A DNA stretch of 64,000 bases from Warburgia ugandensis (Eukaryota > Streptophyta > Magnoliopsida > Canellales > Canellaceae), in assembly GCA_035236585.1 (NCBI GenBank), contig CP141139.1, positions 38,201,217-38,265,216 on the forward strand. Direction: 5' to 3'. Positions 44,417 through 59,270 of the stretch are shown piece after piece. The translations under genes and the position numbers were made by a program. Within the stretch, counting starts at the first letter, position 1, and every line of letters starts with the position of its first letter. A model generated the notes under the pieces. It made no database searches and was not told the origin of the DNA. It saw nothing but the letters and a program-made list of their open reading frames with translations.

Positions 44417-47400
44417 TGTAATAACCCTAATTTTTAAATTCCATTTCAAATGATTATGAATTAATTTTGATAAATGCAAAAAAAATTCATATTTAGGTTC
44501 CATAGAATTGAAATTTTGAAAAACACCCAATTGATGCATGAAACCTTAAAATTTGAATTGTACTCGAAAAAACAATTCTAGCAACATAAAGAATGTTGAA
44601 ATCAGAGTTAGGATGGTTAAGTTATGACCTTATGAAGGAGAAGGGCATTTTAGTAAAAAAAATGTTCAACTTAAAGGGAGAGGGGAGCCATTTTCATATT
44701 GGTAACCCACCCCACTTAAAATAGTTGATTGTCAACTATTAACTAAGAGAACCAAGAAAGGATGAAGAAAAGAGAGAAGAAGAAAAGGTAGAAAGAAGAG
44801 GAAGAAGGAGAAGAGAGAGAGGGGGAGAAAGGAGAGAAAAGTGGAGGAGACGGCCCATCTGCCACCATCCATTTGCCTCATTGATGAAAGGAGACGGAGG
44901 TCAACAATGGGGAACATGTGGCAATCACTAAGAAAGAGAGTGAATGGTGGCACTAATCGATGATTAGAGCCATTCACCTTCATCTCCTAGCCACCACGAG
45001 GAAAGCCCCTCTAATAGCATGTTGATCAGCTAAGAATTGACACAGGGTGGGGGAACGCAGATGGGATGTGTCTGTGACTAGCTGGTGAAGGGAAAATGTG
45101 CATCAAATCATCTCTCCAACTATCAATATTGAGCAAAGAATGACTCATAGTAGGATCTATACTTAAAAATCTTCATTTTCTTGTCTCAATCCATGTATGG
45201 AATTAGCGATGCTTATAGATCTAAGGGTTTAACAGAGACCCCAAGATGATTTCTGATCTCAATGGTTATTGGAGACTAATAGGAACTTTGATAATCTTTG
45301 TTTTAGTTCCAATCATGAATCTAAAACCAAATGCAACAGATCTGAACCCTCATCCATGGTTGAATGTCAACTTGAGAATAATTTTCCTACCTATCATGAT
45401 GATCGATAGCTGATCAGAGTTGTAGCCACTTCATTAACACTCTGATCATGAATTTTTGTCTTACAAAGACAAGTTTGACAACCTCCAATGCATGATAACC
45501 ATCAAATCATTTGTGAAATAGAGATCTTACCACTGTAAGGACATTAATCTATAAATTCAACTGCCCATTTTAGTGGATCAATGATTCTAGACACTTGGGT
45601 GTTGATTAGACCATAAATTAGAAATCAATGATGCTGATCCTCAAATAATTAGCATACGAGATCCTGATCCATTGGCTGAAAATGTTTAATAACACAATGA
45701 GATCAAGATTCGACTAATTTTAGTCATCGCATCACAAATTAGAAAGTGAACAATAGATCATAGAATGATCTGAAACTATTCTCACATATGATCAATGATT
45801 AGTCATTGATAAATTAGTGATCAAAACAATAACAGCTTGTGATGAGTTTTGATCATCTATTAGTAACCTAAAAACAAAAATTAGACCACCATTCAATGGT
45901 TAGAATTTGAAAATACAAATCTAGATCATTGAATGATAATCAATGACATAGATTTGGTAATCTATGACTTGATAGTAGTCACACAGCAAACCATGGATGG
46001 AAACATAGACCAACAAGCTAAAAGGCTGAGATCATCCAATTTTGATGGTATAGTGATGGATTGCTAAAATCTAATGGTTTCATGATTAACAGATGATCTA
46101 AACAACTGATCATGATTAAAAGACTCTCTTATAATTATTAGCTTACAATTCGACATTGACAAGAAAAATCTAGAATATCGATAGGTTGACCAATAAGTCG
46201 AGTTAAAGAAGGGCCATAGTCGAACTAATAATTTCATCTAAGAGGTAGGTAGTTTTAATTTTGATATGTTTTTGTGAAACATGAAAACTATTGATGACTA
46301 TTCTATCACGTTTGAAAATAGTTAAAATAGATATTTTTGGATCTAATTTATATAGTGAGTATACTTATATTTCACTCAACCTATTACTTTAGAATGCCAT
46401 GTTGGTTTATTATTAAATAAAAAATTTATACATGAAAATGTATTTGAAATTACATGGCCTTTGTGATTTATGAAATGATGAGGAGTGAGGAATCCTCATA
46501 CTCAACCCTTGTGAGGGTTGCTTTTACATGGTAGTATCATATCATGAGATTGATTTGCATGGTTTCACTAGTGCATGGATTTCTATGGTTTTATATGTTA
46601 TGGTGGCATGTAATGATGCCTAGTATTATTATGTTATGGAGGGCATATGGTGGCCCAATGAATGACATACTAGGAGGGTTTAGGACTGATTATCCCCTGT
46701 CTGAGACTTTGTATATATGATACTTGGCTACAAAAGGCCAAATTCAAGTTGATGACATCACAAGTAGGTCATGACCTTGCATACCATGTTTCCCATGGAT
46801 GATGCAGTGAATCTATCTGTCTTGGTATCAGTGTGATAGCTACAAACTTGATTGGGTCTCGTCAACTACATAGAGGGTCCATTATATTGAGATTCATATG
46901 TATATAGTGATAGTGTAGGTTCGTGGCACCTTAGGATTTCAAGTCTATAATGAGTACTCATGATCAAAGGCAAATAACCAAAATTTGAGTGGTACTACAC
47001 TCGCAAGACCTCGAGGAGGTTCAGATGGTGTTACATATATACATATATATATATATACTTATTGAGATATATTGACTGTATTTAAGCATTTCATGATTTA
47101 AATTCTTTTCGTCTACTGATTTTGATAATGATTCATTATTCAGTTTGTATGGGTATGCGTTGAGGTGATGCATGACATGAGTTGTGTTAGCTATTCATAT
47201 TTTGTAAAACACCTTAAGAAGGTCGTTATTATTATTGCTCTTAAAACAACACGCATGGATATTGAAACTAATAAATTGAATTGGTTTGGCATGACACTCA
47301 TTTGTAAAGAAAAAGTTAGATTTCTGATGTTACATTTTGGTGCTTATTATGCCTCATATTGTATAGATCTACATAGAATTTCATATTCGAGGGTGAAACT

Positions 47401-48046
47401 ACCTACACAGGCTGATGCTCATTGGGATCTTATTAATTGTTTACAATGTTTTAGGTTTAAAAAATAAGATAGAGGAGCAAAACATTGTGCTAAGGATCTC
47501 AACAGAATGATATAAAAGGTATAGTAACCAAGCTTGCAATATAGTTGATGATTTTGGGAACTGATGTAATAATTTGGTGTATTATGACATTGTTTATGGA
47601 CATGTGAACATGTAAGATTGAATCATGGTTATGTGGCTATGATTGGATTGATTGTGGTCTTGAACTTTTCTTCAGTTTAGTCGAACTTGACTTATATATA
47701 TATATATATCCTTTTAGATATTGTATGTTTATGTAAATGGAAGGAAATGGAGTCTCCTTTATTATATATTTGAGTTAAACTATGCTTATTAGATACATCA
47801 CACTTGTATGAGTAAAATACGTAAGTACGAAAAGTAGAGGAGACTCTAAAGAATTTTCAATAGAAATGTAGCACTCATTTCTTTAAAAATCATGATTTTA
47901 GAAAAGAAAAATGATGCTTAGGATTTTTAATAGTTTTCTCATGAAATTTTTTTTCCCTGTTGTCTTCCAAATAATTTCTTAAACTTGGGGCCCCACATTT
48001 GTAAAAGATTTCTCATAAAGGTATGAGAAAAACTTAGGATGTCATA
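44417..48046 (+). repeat. 3.6-kb gypsy-type 5' LTR
   Basis: It starts TGTAATAACCCTAATTTTT, almost the same as the solo LTR start, and ends GAAAAACTTAGGATGTCATA before a primer site, parallel to GAGAAAACCCGGGTCGTCACA in the 33.5-kb element. Inside are a purine-rich stretch at 44,755-44,830 and a large non-coding body. The 3' partner was not found in the window. A 3.6-kb LTR is unusually long. Confidence 0.7.
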
Positions 48047-48047
48047 G

Positions 48048-48063
48048 TTGGTATCATAGTCCA
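48048..48063 (+). other. Decayed primer binding site
   Basis: TTGGTATCATAGTCCA is the tRNA-Met primer site TTGGTATCAGAGCCCA with two changes, in the correct place after the LTR. The next 35 bp (CTTTCACATCTAGTCCAACATG) parallel 34,866-34,888 in the 33.5-kb element, showing that the two share a leader. Confidence 0.8.
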
Positions 48064-48119
48064 ATTAATTCTTTCACATCTAGTCCAACATGTTCAAAAG
48101 TCAACAACACAGTAGGCTT

Positions 48120-48605
48120 TTAAAGTTGGTAAAAAAATGATAATAGAAGTTGGTTAAAAGAGACTTCTATCGAACCAACTTCAAAATTTAATAACTTTTA
48201 ATGTCATTTACGTAAACGACTTTAAAAGCAAAGACTTTTAAAGTCATTTTATGTAAACAACTTAAAAAGTAATGACATTTTGAAGTCGTTTAGCCATAAA
48301 CGACCTCAAAAGTCGACGACAAAAAGTTGACCATACTTCAATGGTGGTCGACTTTTGAAGTCGTTTAGGTCTAAATGACTTCAAAATGTCCAACTTGTAA
48401 AGTCATTTATCTCTAAACGACTTTAAAAGGGGTATATTTTTGAAGTTGTTTAGACCTAAATGACTTTAAAAGTAGCCCACTTATGAAGTGGTTTAGCCTT
48501 AAACGACTTAAAAAGTAGGCTACTTTTAAAGTCGTTTAGAGCTAAATGACTTCAAAAGTGGGCTACTTTTAAAGTCATTTAGGGCTATACGACTTCAAAA
48601 GTCTT
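48120..48605 (-). repeat. CACTA-5 3' subterminal palindrome array
   Basis: This is the clearest array in the window. Units such as AAACGACTTTAAAAGT and GGCTACTTTTAAAGTCGTTTAG alternate in opposite orientation roughly every 35-45 bp. Neighbouring units can pair into long imperfect hairpins. Confidence 0.9.
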
Positions 48606-48880
48606 TCTTTCTTTTTTTCATTTTTGACATTGCAATCACTACCACTTGTATACAATTCAATATTGTTCTTGATCTTACAATCTTTATACACATGAAAAAC
48701 AGACATACATTCACTTCCACATTTTGTACAAAACATATAAATTCATCATTAATTATCCATCCACGTCTATAATGAAAAGCCATAAAATGATAAATTAATC
48801 ACAAGACATGCATTTACTGCAACATCCACTTTCACTTCATTTGTAAGTCTATACACATTTGCATTTACTTTCACATTCAC

Positions 48881-49295
48881 ACTAAGTTACCCCTCATTCA
48901 TCATCCTATAAAAGTTATATAATTCAATGAATATATTGAAAACCAACTCTTGTATTCACTTCACTTACAACTCTCATACCCCACACAAAGTTACCCTCAT
49001 TCATCATCCCATAAAAGTTATATAATTCAATGAATATATTGAAAACTAACTCCCATATTCACTTAACTTATAACTACATACTCCATACTAAGTTACCCTC
49101 ATTCATCATTTCATAAAATTTATATAATTCAATGAGTATATTGAAAACCAACTCCCATATTCATTGCAAATACAACTCCCATACTCCGCACTATGTTACC
49201 CTCACTCATCATCCAATAAAATTCATATAATTCAATGAGTATATTAAAAACCAACTCCCATAGTCACTTTACTTACAACTTAATCCCATACTCAT
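48881..49295 (-). repeat. ~104-bp tandem repeat, four units, in CACTA-5
   Basis: Units start near 48,881, 48,985, 49,087 and 49,190. They share AAGTTACCCTCATTCATCAT, ATAAAAGTTATATAATTCAATG and TATTGAAAACCAACTCCCATA. CACTA-2 has only one diverged copy at about 12,245-12,300, so the array expanded after the copies split. Confidence 0.9.
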
Positions 49296-49399
49296 TTATT
49301 CCCATACTCCAAGTTTCCACTCATTCATCGCTTAAAAAATTTAGATTATATTTCAAAGAAAATAATAAAAACTAAAAGAACACATACAAGTGAATGAAA

Positions 49400-51060
49400 A
49401 AGATACTTTATTATATATTTTACAATCATGTAGCTACTCCAAGTGTTCTAATTGAATCTTAGTACATACTCAACCCATTTGCTTAGTATTTCATTGAGCT
49501 TTACTTTGGAGTAACTCTTCTTGTTTGCCCACTCAGAAAGTGTAGCTAATTATAATACAACATATTTAATTCAAGTCACATTCTTTAAAATAGATCCATA
49601 AAAATCTATGAAAAAAATAAGACTATGAGAAGTAAAAGTGTCTTACCTTTTTTAATTGAGAGACACCAATACCATCGAATATTAGGGTCCTCGTATATCT
49701 CAGCACATGGTACTTGCACTCCCATTTAGACTATAACTAGGACATAGTGCAACAAGGACAACAAAAGAATTTATAAATATCATTCATAATCTTGTAAGTT
49801 TAATTAGTTATAAAATAGAGTAATTAATTAATTTCTATACCTTGACATTCTTCCAAGTAAGTTTCAGTGGTTGTATAGTCTTGGTCAAATTAGCCCATGT
49901 TAACCATGCTCTACAAATTTAAATTTCAAATGCATTATAGATGAATAAAAAATTATTTATCTACACATAATACACGAAAAGAATAAAAGCTTACTTATTT
50001 GTAATTTCTACGAGGGCAAGATGGATGCGCAATCCACAAGAATAATTGCCCACCATGCACATTCAAAATGAGCAGCACCCAATGAGCCTTACATAGATAG
50101 TCATATGAATTGTAATTAAATTTGAAAATCCCTAAGTAGAGAATAAGTTGGCAAGAAAATAAGAAAATCAAAACTTACCCACTATTGCCAGGAATCATTA
50201 AGCCCTATCCCTTAAAGCACCGAAAGAAGCCTGGTAAAATATCATCAACATGCCTCTCTATGTACCATTATTCCACCACTCTACAAATGATGTCAAGGTC
50301 AAGGAATTGGTAAAGTATACCCTCAACCTCAAAAAGGCTAGTTGTTTCATTTAGGAAGCTACATAAAAGAAATAATTATTACCTATACCATGAAAATATA
50401 ACATGTAATATCAAATATTTTATAAGCAAATATGTGCGTATACTCGATGTAGGAGACAATATGAGGGTTCTCTAGTTGATTCTATAGGCAAACTTGTAAT
50501 AGGTCCTCAATTATAAGTGGCACTTCCACAATGTCATCGTTAGCACTCCCTCGATTTGTATGGGATTGATTGCCCTATCTTTGTTATGAGACTATAGATT
50601 AACCTTAGGGATTGAGATGTGTTAGGTGGGACTTCCACATGATCCTTAGATAGCTTTTGTAAAATATATAGAAAATTTTAACTAAATAATATTAATCAAA
50701 TTAAAAGAACCTAATTTATGATGAAAAAGATAAGCATATATACAAGTACCTATTTCATTGGTGTGGTAATAGGTGATGGTGTAATGACGGGCAACCTTGA
50801 TGGCTCATGTTGTTACTAGTTAATCTTATGAAATTAATAAACAATTAAATTGAGGCCTCTGATTAAAAATTATTGATGGGGAAGGTAGTATGATAAGATA
50901 CTTATCATGTACTCTATGGGAATGACTAATGCCTCCAACCATGCGATGTGATATGCAACTATCTGCCCAATGGTTATAATATTTTTCATTTCTAAAGGGA
51001 ATGACTAGTGATTCCATTTTTATTTTCTCAACCAATTTATTATAAGCCTCCATCAACAAC
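49400..51060 (-). pseudogene. CACTA-5 ORF2 remnant: Ulp1-like protease and part of DUF8039
   Basis: This corresponds to 12,530-14,500 of CACTA-2. In minus-strand order there is LLMEAYNKLVEKIKMES (51,030) joined directly to the end of DUF8039 (VGEIVAYHIAW-like, 50,940) by an internal deletion. Then come the protease His motif AHWVLLILNVHGG (50,070), the Cys motif ECKYHVLRYTRTLIFDG (49,700; CACTA-2 has ECGYYVLRYM), and the C-terminus LSEWANKKSYSKVKLNEILSKW (49,500). The Gly-Tyr after the Cys are replaced and the Asp position is not conserved. Frame breaks are common. Confidence 0.78.
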
Positions 51061-51784
<724 letters not shown>

Positions 51785-51954
51785 CCACTTATATGGGTGA
51801 CAAAGGTTGGAGGTTGCTCATAGGTTGTAAAGGAGATTCCTCCACATGGCTTGAGAACTAAATCCATTCTCAGATGTTTTGAATTGGTGACTAGTCAAAA
51901 AATGAATGTAGCTAATCACAAATCTTAGGTGTAAATGCTTATTCACATATTCTT

Positions 51955-52600
51955 GATAGTGTTGCTACCTATCTTAATTGCAAGGTGGTACAACTCCTAT
52001 TCACCAATTTAGGTCTCCCTATCTCCTGCAGCAAATTCAAAATATTACTCAGGACCCTTTGCCAAAAGACTACCAAAAAAGCTCTCATCTAGGAAGAGAG
52101 CTTATCTCTCCAAGGGTGGCAGAGTCACAAGTTAAATCATCTCTATCGAACATGCAACTTTACTAAATGTCTATATTGAAGTGTCCAACTACTATCATCT
52201 TAAAAATCAATCAAATTCAAAGAAGGTTCTTAATAAAGGTGTAGATGATTCCAATAAATTACATCTAGTTGCATGGAAAAAGGTATTGCATACCAAAGAA
52301 GAAAGTGGGTTGGGGATCAAAAGGTTAGAGGAAATGAATAGAGCTCTTTTATACAAGTGATTATGAAGATTTTTTGGGAATGATGAAGCTCTTCAGAAAA
52401 CTCTTATCATATTGACATATTATTACCATAAAATTTAGTAGGTGAAAGCAGTTGTGTTCTATAGGATCAAGCATATGGAAGAAGATAGCCAAAAACAATG
52501 ACTTTTTGAAGGCTCGCAACAAATTTAAATTATATAGTGGAGACAAAATTAGCTTCTAGTTAGATCCCTAGTTACTTATGCTTAAGATTCCTTAAACTAT
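51955..52600 (+). pseudogene. LINE reverse transcriptase C-terminal fragment
   Basis: The translation reads LGRELISPRVAE, then SSLSNMQLY, SILKCPTTIILKINQIQRRFL after a frame change, and LHLVAWKKVLHTKEESGLGI with KRLEEMNRALLYK (about 52,260-52,360). This order matches the end of plant L1-type LINE ORF2: the stretch after the reverse transcriptase fingers, the IQRRFLW motif, and the HLVxWxxVCxPKxxGGLGI block. Upstream catalytic motifs are absent. The fragment lies inside CACTA-5 where the transposase gene would be, and stops are frequent. Confidence 0.82.
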
Positions 52601-53315
52601 ATAAGGCCTCTAGTTTTCATAATTCTTTTATTATGGATAGTTTCTTATACTCATCTCTTCAAATAGTTTGTGACATCAAACTCAAAAGACTCCTAAGAGG
52701 TGCAAAAGATTTACATTACCACCACATGTTGTAATTACTTAATGATACCCTGATAATCAACTTGAAGAAGGATAGAATCATATGAACACTTGACACCTTT
52801 GGAAAATACTCTATTAGCTTTGCATACAACTCCTTTGACAACATGATGATCCAAGACCATACGCTGGGCTTATAGGAGGTTGTTCCTAGTGCTCCTTCAA
52901 CACTCATCTTATAAAAGATCTAGATGTATACTTGAACCATAGGTAGGCTTGAAAATAATATCTAGATGCACGCTTCAACCATAGATACACTTGAACCACT
53001 CAAATCAAGATGTAGGTTTTCTCAGATCTTGCCTGTAAGTTAGGCTCTTCATGCTAAGTAAGATGATCAGCTCATATTAGAGATCGGAGCAATTATTTCG
53101 TCATTTCCTCCATCATTGTCTTGTGAACTCCAGCACCAAAATCATTCTTCTTCTGCTTGCTAGTGTGACACATCTCTAACTAACAAGGCTACTCTACGAC
53201 AAGAACAGTTGCTCCTCACTTCTCACTTTCCCCCTTCTTATCCTACTCCTTCTCCATTTTTTCTCGTTAGTTTTTCTCTCCTTGTGTGGGTCGGGTTGGG
53301 AAAAATGATAACTTT
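52601..53315. other. Unassigned DNA in CACTA-5
   Basis: No family is recognised. A short minus-strand frame at 52,716-52,907 has a retroelement-like composition but no motif. A pyrimidine-rich stretch near 53,215-53,290 (CTCCTTCTCCATTTTTTCTC) resembles a CACTA 5' leader and directly precedes the palindrome block. Confidence 0.45.
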
Positions 53316-53319
53316 AGTG

Positions 53320-53635
53320 CTATACTTTCAAATTCACTTATAGAAAATGACTTTAAAAGTGGGGTACTTTTAAAGTCGCCTACAACAAACAACATTAAAA
53401 GTACCCACTTTTAAAGTTATTTTTTGTAAGTGACTTTAGAGTACAATACTTTAAAGTCATTTTTTGTAGCAATTTTAAAAGTACCAGCCTTTAAAGTCAT
53501 TTTCTATAAGCAACTTTAAAATTACCAACATTTTAAGTTGTTTTCTATAAGTGAGTTTAAAAATACCCCACTTTTAAATTTGACTTCTATAAGTGACCTT
53601 AAAAGTACATCACTTATAAAAGTGTCCAAATATAC
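53320..53635. repeat. Internal palindrome block in CACTA-5
   Basis: Motifs ATGACTTTAAAAGTGGGGTA and TACTTTTAAAGTCGCCTA and variants recur roughly every 40 bp, like the terminal arrays but about 1.9 kb inside the right end. Confidence 0.8.
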
Positions 53636-54560
53636 ATTGAAGACCTCTACTTAGATTTGAAATTTTTAATCCTTATATACCTCTTTAGAACCCTACCTAA
53701 GCCTATGTTTTGTCCTATCTGAAGACCTATTAATTTAAGGTAGAAGATAGCCTTAATGATGATATAAATAAGAATGAATTAAAGTGAAATACCTTTACCA
53801 GTCTTGATAATGGCGTCTATTCTTAAAGATCACATTTCTTTGTCTCAATTGTGGCTATAAGATTATGCGAATCATCAGTATCTTTAGATTGGGTCACATA
53901 GTGAGAGGATTTTGTTTGAACCTATTTCTCTGGGAGCTTTATTTCTTAGTGTATATTGAGGAGAATTTGTGGTTAAGACTTCTTGCAAGTAATGGAGAAA
54001 TAAGCATTACTACTTAGAAGTCTTGATTAGTATTACTATTTTATGTATACACACACATGCACCCTGAGATATAAATTGTAACAAAATGGCTTAACTTGTA
54101 GAATTTTGCATTTATCTTTCTTAAGTTATTAAAGTCAATAGAGTGCTAATGGATGATAATTCTCTAAGATAAATAAAAAACTTCACCTTATGGAATATTC
54201 ACTATAAACCCTCATGAGGCTTAACTCATCCTCTAGGGGGTAGCTTAAGGGTTTAAGAGCTTGTTGCATATGCTAAATGTAATTAGGAGTACCTATGAAA
54301 ATGGTATTCATTTTTATTTTCATGATTTTTTGCATGTTTACTAGAGACTAGCAAAATTCTGGCTACGAGGTGTGATAAGCATTCAATTTTGTATAAAAAG
54401 TACCCAATTAGTAGCTGATGTGTTATCAAATATAGTGTTATTTCTAAGGATTTTCCATAAATATGAAATACATGCATATTTGACCTAATAATTCAAAATT
54501 TTTATATTTTGTAGGCTTAGGAGCTAATCTATAGTAAGCGTGTGAGTTATCATAAATTTC
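53636..54560 (+). other. Gypsy 3'-region fragment inside CACTA-5
   Basis: Landmarks CCTAAGCCTATGTTTTGTCC, ACCTATTAATTTAAGG, a TTTATTTCTTAGTGTATATTGAGG-like stretch (core TTCTTAGTGTAT) and an ACACACAC tract followed by GAGAT occur in the same order at 62,960-63,365, within the gypsy element that begins at 57,330. This is therefore a copy of that family's post-gag region, without LTR or coding sequence. Confidence 0.7.
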
Positions 54561-55029
54561 TAGTTATTAATTGGGGTTTTTAATCTTTTGTATGTGTTGA
54601 GAAGATAATCCAAAGGTCGAGATTGATCTAGATGAGAATTGAAGATCAAGACCAAAATATAAAACAAAAGCCTAAATGACATCATTTATAAGTGTGATCA
54701 AGGTTCAAAATGATCCTAAGGCAAACAAGAAGGTAATGGGAAGCATAAAAAATGATCCAACTAAAAAGCTATGCAATTTCACCACTTTGCATTAGAATTG
54801 GAACCATACATGAGGTTTTTGAGTCTAACTAGGAAACTTAAGGAAGGCCAGCCATTCAAGTTTTAAAGCAAAGGGAGTTAGTCATTCAAGAACCAAGGAA
54901 TGAACCATTAAGCCACATGGAGTCACATGATTGGAGAATGCAATTATTTCATACTAAAAGTGCTATTTTCACGGGATAATTGTAAGGTTTTAATAGATAT
55001 TTGTAAAAGGTAAGATGAACATGAATAGG
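54561..55029. other. Unassigned DNA in CACTA-5
   Basis: No gene is recognised between the gypsy fragment and the 5' subterminal array; probably CACTA-5 leader plus continuing gypsy-derived sequence. Confidence 0.4.
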
Positions 55030-55512
55030 TGGACCAATCAAGGGAGAAATCCCACTTCAAAAGTCCCCCACTTTTAAAGTCGTTTACATCAAACAACTTT
55101 AAGAGATTGACTTTTGAAGTCATTTAGTCCTAAGCGACATCAAAAGTCCTTGCCCACATAAAATCCCTATTCGAAAGTCATTTGATACAAACATCTTTAA
55201 AAGTTTACATTTTTGACGTCCTTTAGGTCATAATGACTTTAAAATTCAATCACTTTTAAAGTCATTTAGAAATAAAAGACTTTAATGGAATAGGTTTTTG
55301 AAGTCGTTTGACTCAAACAACTTTAAAAGTCATTTCCTGCTAAAATATTCATGTTCCTGCTAGACTAAATAAGTCATTTTTTAGTAAACAACTTCTTAAG
55401 TTTTTATTTTTAAAGTCATTTTTTAGCAAGCTACTTGTAAAATATTTACGAAGTTGGTAGTCAAAATAACAACTTCTTTATACCGACTTTAAAAGCCTGG
55501 TGTGTTGTATTG
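55030..55512 (-). repeat. CACTA-5 5' terminal and subterminal repeats
   Basis: Reading on the minus strand from 55,512: a CACTA-like terminus, CAGGCTTTTAAAGTCGGTATA, AAGAAGTTG, ACTACCAACTTCGTAAATATTT, then ACTTTTAAAGTCATTT palindromes. The ACCAACTT..TAAATATTTTA segment is also found at 30,600-30,640 in CACTA-2. Confidence 0.82.
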
Positions 55513-57329
<1,817 letters not shown>

Positions 57330-57480
57330 TGTATAATGTATAGTTCAGATGATTCTAATTTAGTCCCATGTTTTGTAGATCAACTAAATTGAAATTGGAT
57401 GGACTAGATCAAGGGGTATAGAATTTGGATGAGAGAGAAGACATGGAGTTTGAATCAAAATAAAACTCTTCTAGGACAAT

Positions 57481-57490
57481 CTATATAAAG
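57481..57490 (+). promoter_or_regulatory. TATA box in the 5' LTR of the TR-GAG-like element
   Basis: CTATATAAAG, followed by AAAAAGGCATCA, is conserved in the second LTR at 63,635-63,644 (TTATATAAAG) and lies about 70 bp upstream of the CT tract. This is consistent with an LTR promoter whose transcript starts just ahead of the CT-rich leader. Confidence 0.65.
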
Positions 57491-57551
57491 AAAAAGGCAT
57501 CAGAGTTGAAAAGGAAGCCAGGAGGTGGGTGGATCTCCCCCTCTGCCATTG

Positions 57552-57554
<3 letters not shown>

Positions 57555-57640
<86 letters not shown>
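57555..57640. repeat. (TC)n microsatellite in the 5' LTR
   Basis: About 43 TC units. The Leu-Ser repeat open frames here are artefacts. Confidence 0.97.
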
Positions 57641-57648
<8 letters not shown>

Positions 57649-58161
57649 CTTCTACTTCTTACTCTCCCTCTCCCTCTCTCACCTACTCCTTCTCTTTCTT
57701 CTCCCTCTCTATCGTTCACCTTCTTCCTTCATGCACAAACCCCATCTCCCTCTAGTTCTCTCTCTGCCTCGCACTCCCTCTCTATTGGGCGATGATCAAT
57801 GCCAAACCACCCCAATTCTCACTCTGTCATCCTCTCTTTCCTCATAGCCCTATTTGGTAGATCCTGGCACCGGCAAACCCCCCATAGTGTCTCTATTCTC
57901 CCTCTCTATTTTTCTCTTTCCCTCACACTATGTTGCAACCAGCTCCAAACTACGCCTGCCCTTCTCTCTCTTTCCCTTTCCTCTATCGCTCACCCTTCCC
58001 TTATACGAGCTACCACCCCCTTCACCATTCTCTCTTTCTTCTCTCTGCTGGCCAGAATCAAAGCCATCCCAAAACGCTCCCCCAATCACAAATCTCTCCT
58101 CCTGGCACCTCCTCTCTCATGCTTTCTCCTGTTCCACTAGAGCAGCACCACCTCCTTCCCA

Positions 58162-58164
<3 letters not shown>

Positions 58165-58209
<45 letters not shown>
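58165..58209. repeat. (CT)n microsatellite, second tract in the 5' LTR
   Basis: About 22 CT units within the same pyrimidine-rich LTR segment. Confidence 0.95.
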
Positions 58210-58211
<2 letters not shown>

Positions 58212-59270
58212 GGTACTAGCACAATATCACGTAGGACCTACAGCCTCCCCTTTCTCCCTTCTTCCTCACCTCTCTTTCCTTCACCTGCTCTGACGTGCTC
58301 AAGAGAAGAAAACCCTACTTGGGTCTTCTCTGTTTTCCATTCCTACCTTCTTCTCCATATCCTCTCTTCTCCCCCTTGTTTCACCGTCTTACCCCTCCAT
58401 TGGGTTTCCCTATTTTCAGTTAAAAATAATATAAAAAATGAAAATTTTTCATTTTTATCCTTTAGTCTTTAAATAAAATTCTGTATGTCCTTGATTTAAT
58501 TACATCAGTATCCCAAGTCTTATCACAATTCTACTTTATCCCTATTATGCCTTTCCAAGAACTATTTAATCCATGCCTGCTTTATTAAAGCTTAAACCTA
58601 ATCGACGGTTTAGCTTTAACAAATCGAATCACTTCAATTCATGATCTGTTTCTCTTCAAAATTCCAATTAATCTTCAAATCTTGTTCTTAGGACATTTCC
58701 TACTAGATTCAATAGTTTCGATCATCAATCTAAAATCCAGAGATTAGATCTAAGTCATCCAAAACCCAAATGATTCTTTAGACCAGATCATCTAAATTTT
58801 GAGGAATCTGCTCAATCCAGCTGTTGGATCTTTAATCAGAAGTACCAGAGAGATTGATGAAGGCCAATCAGTATTTATGATATCATATTTGAAGAATATT
58901 ATCATTATCAAGCTAGGGAAGTAGATTTTATTTTTTTAGTTAATTTTCTATCTTTAACAATCAACAAGTTTTTGGCAAAATTTAATAAAAATTTTAAAAA
59001 TAAAAATAAAAATATTAGGAATTCCATTGTTTTAGCATTTTAGGCTTTTTTTAAGGCATTTTAAATTTTTCTTAGTGCATAATCACTATATTCCTGCATT
59101 TTAGTACTTATTGCTATTTTTATTTGATAAAAAATTGCAAAAAGAGGAATTCAAGGACTTCAATTAGAATAGCAAAATTTTTATTTTGAATGAATTGTGG
59201 TGAGGACGCATTGTATTTTTTAAAATTATAATTCATTTAAAAAGGATTGTAATAATACAGGTCAAGGGTG

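Larger units (their letters stand above)
57330..59270 (+). repeat. 5' LTR of the TR-GAG-like element, 3' border approximate
   Basis: It starts TGTATAATGTATAGTTCAG. It contains a TATA box, a (CT)n leader and a long pyrimidine-rich stretch to about 58,400, then AT-rich DNA. The end is placed near 59,270 (AATAATACA), but I saw no convincing primer site, so the LTR may be shorter or longer. Confidence 0.55.

Noticed and set aside
48120..48605. Regular short palindromic repeats resembling a CRISPR array
   Set aside because: Repeats are degenerate and alternate in orientation, the context is a plant transposon end with introns and plant retroelements, and no cas-like gene exists.
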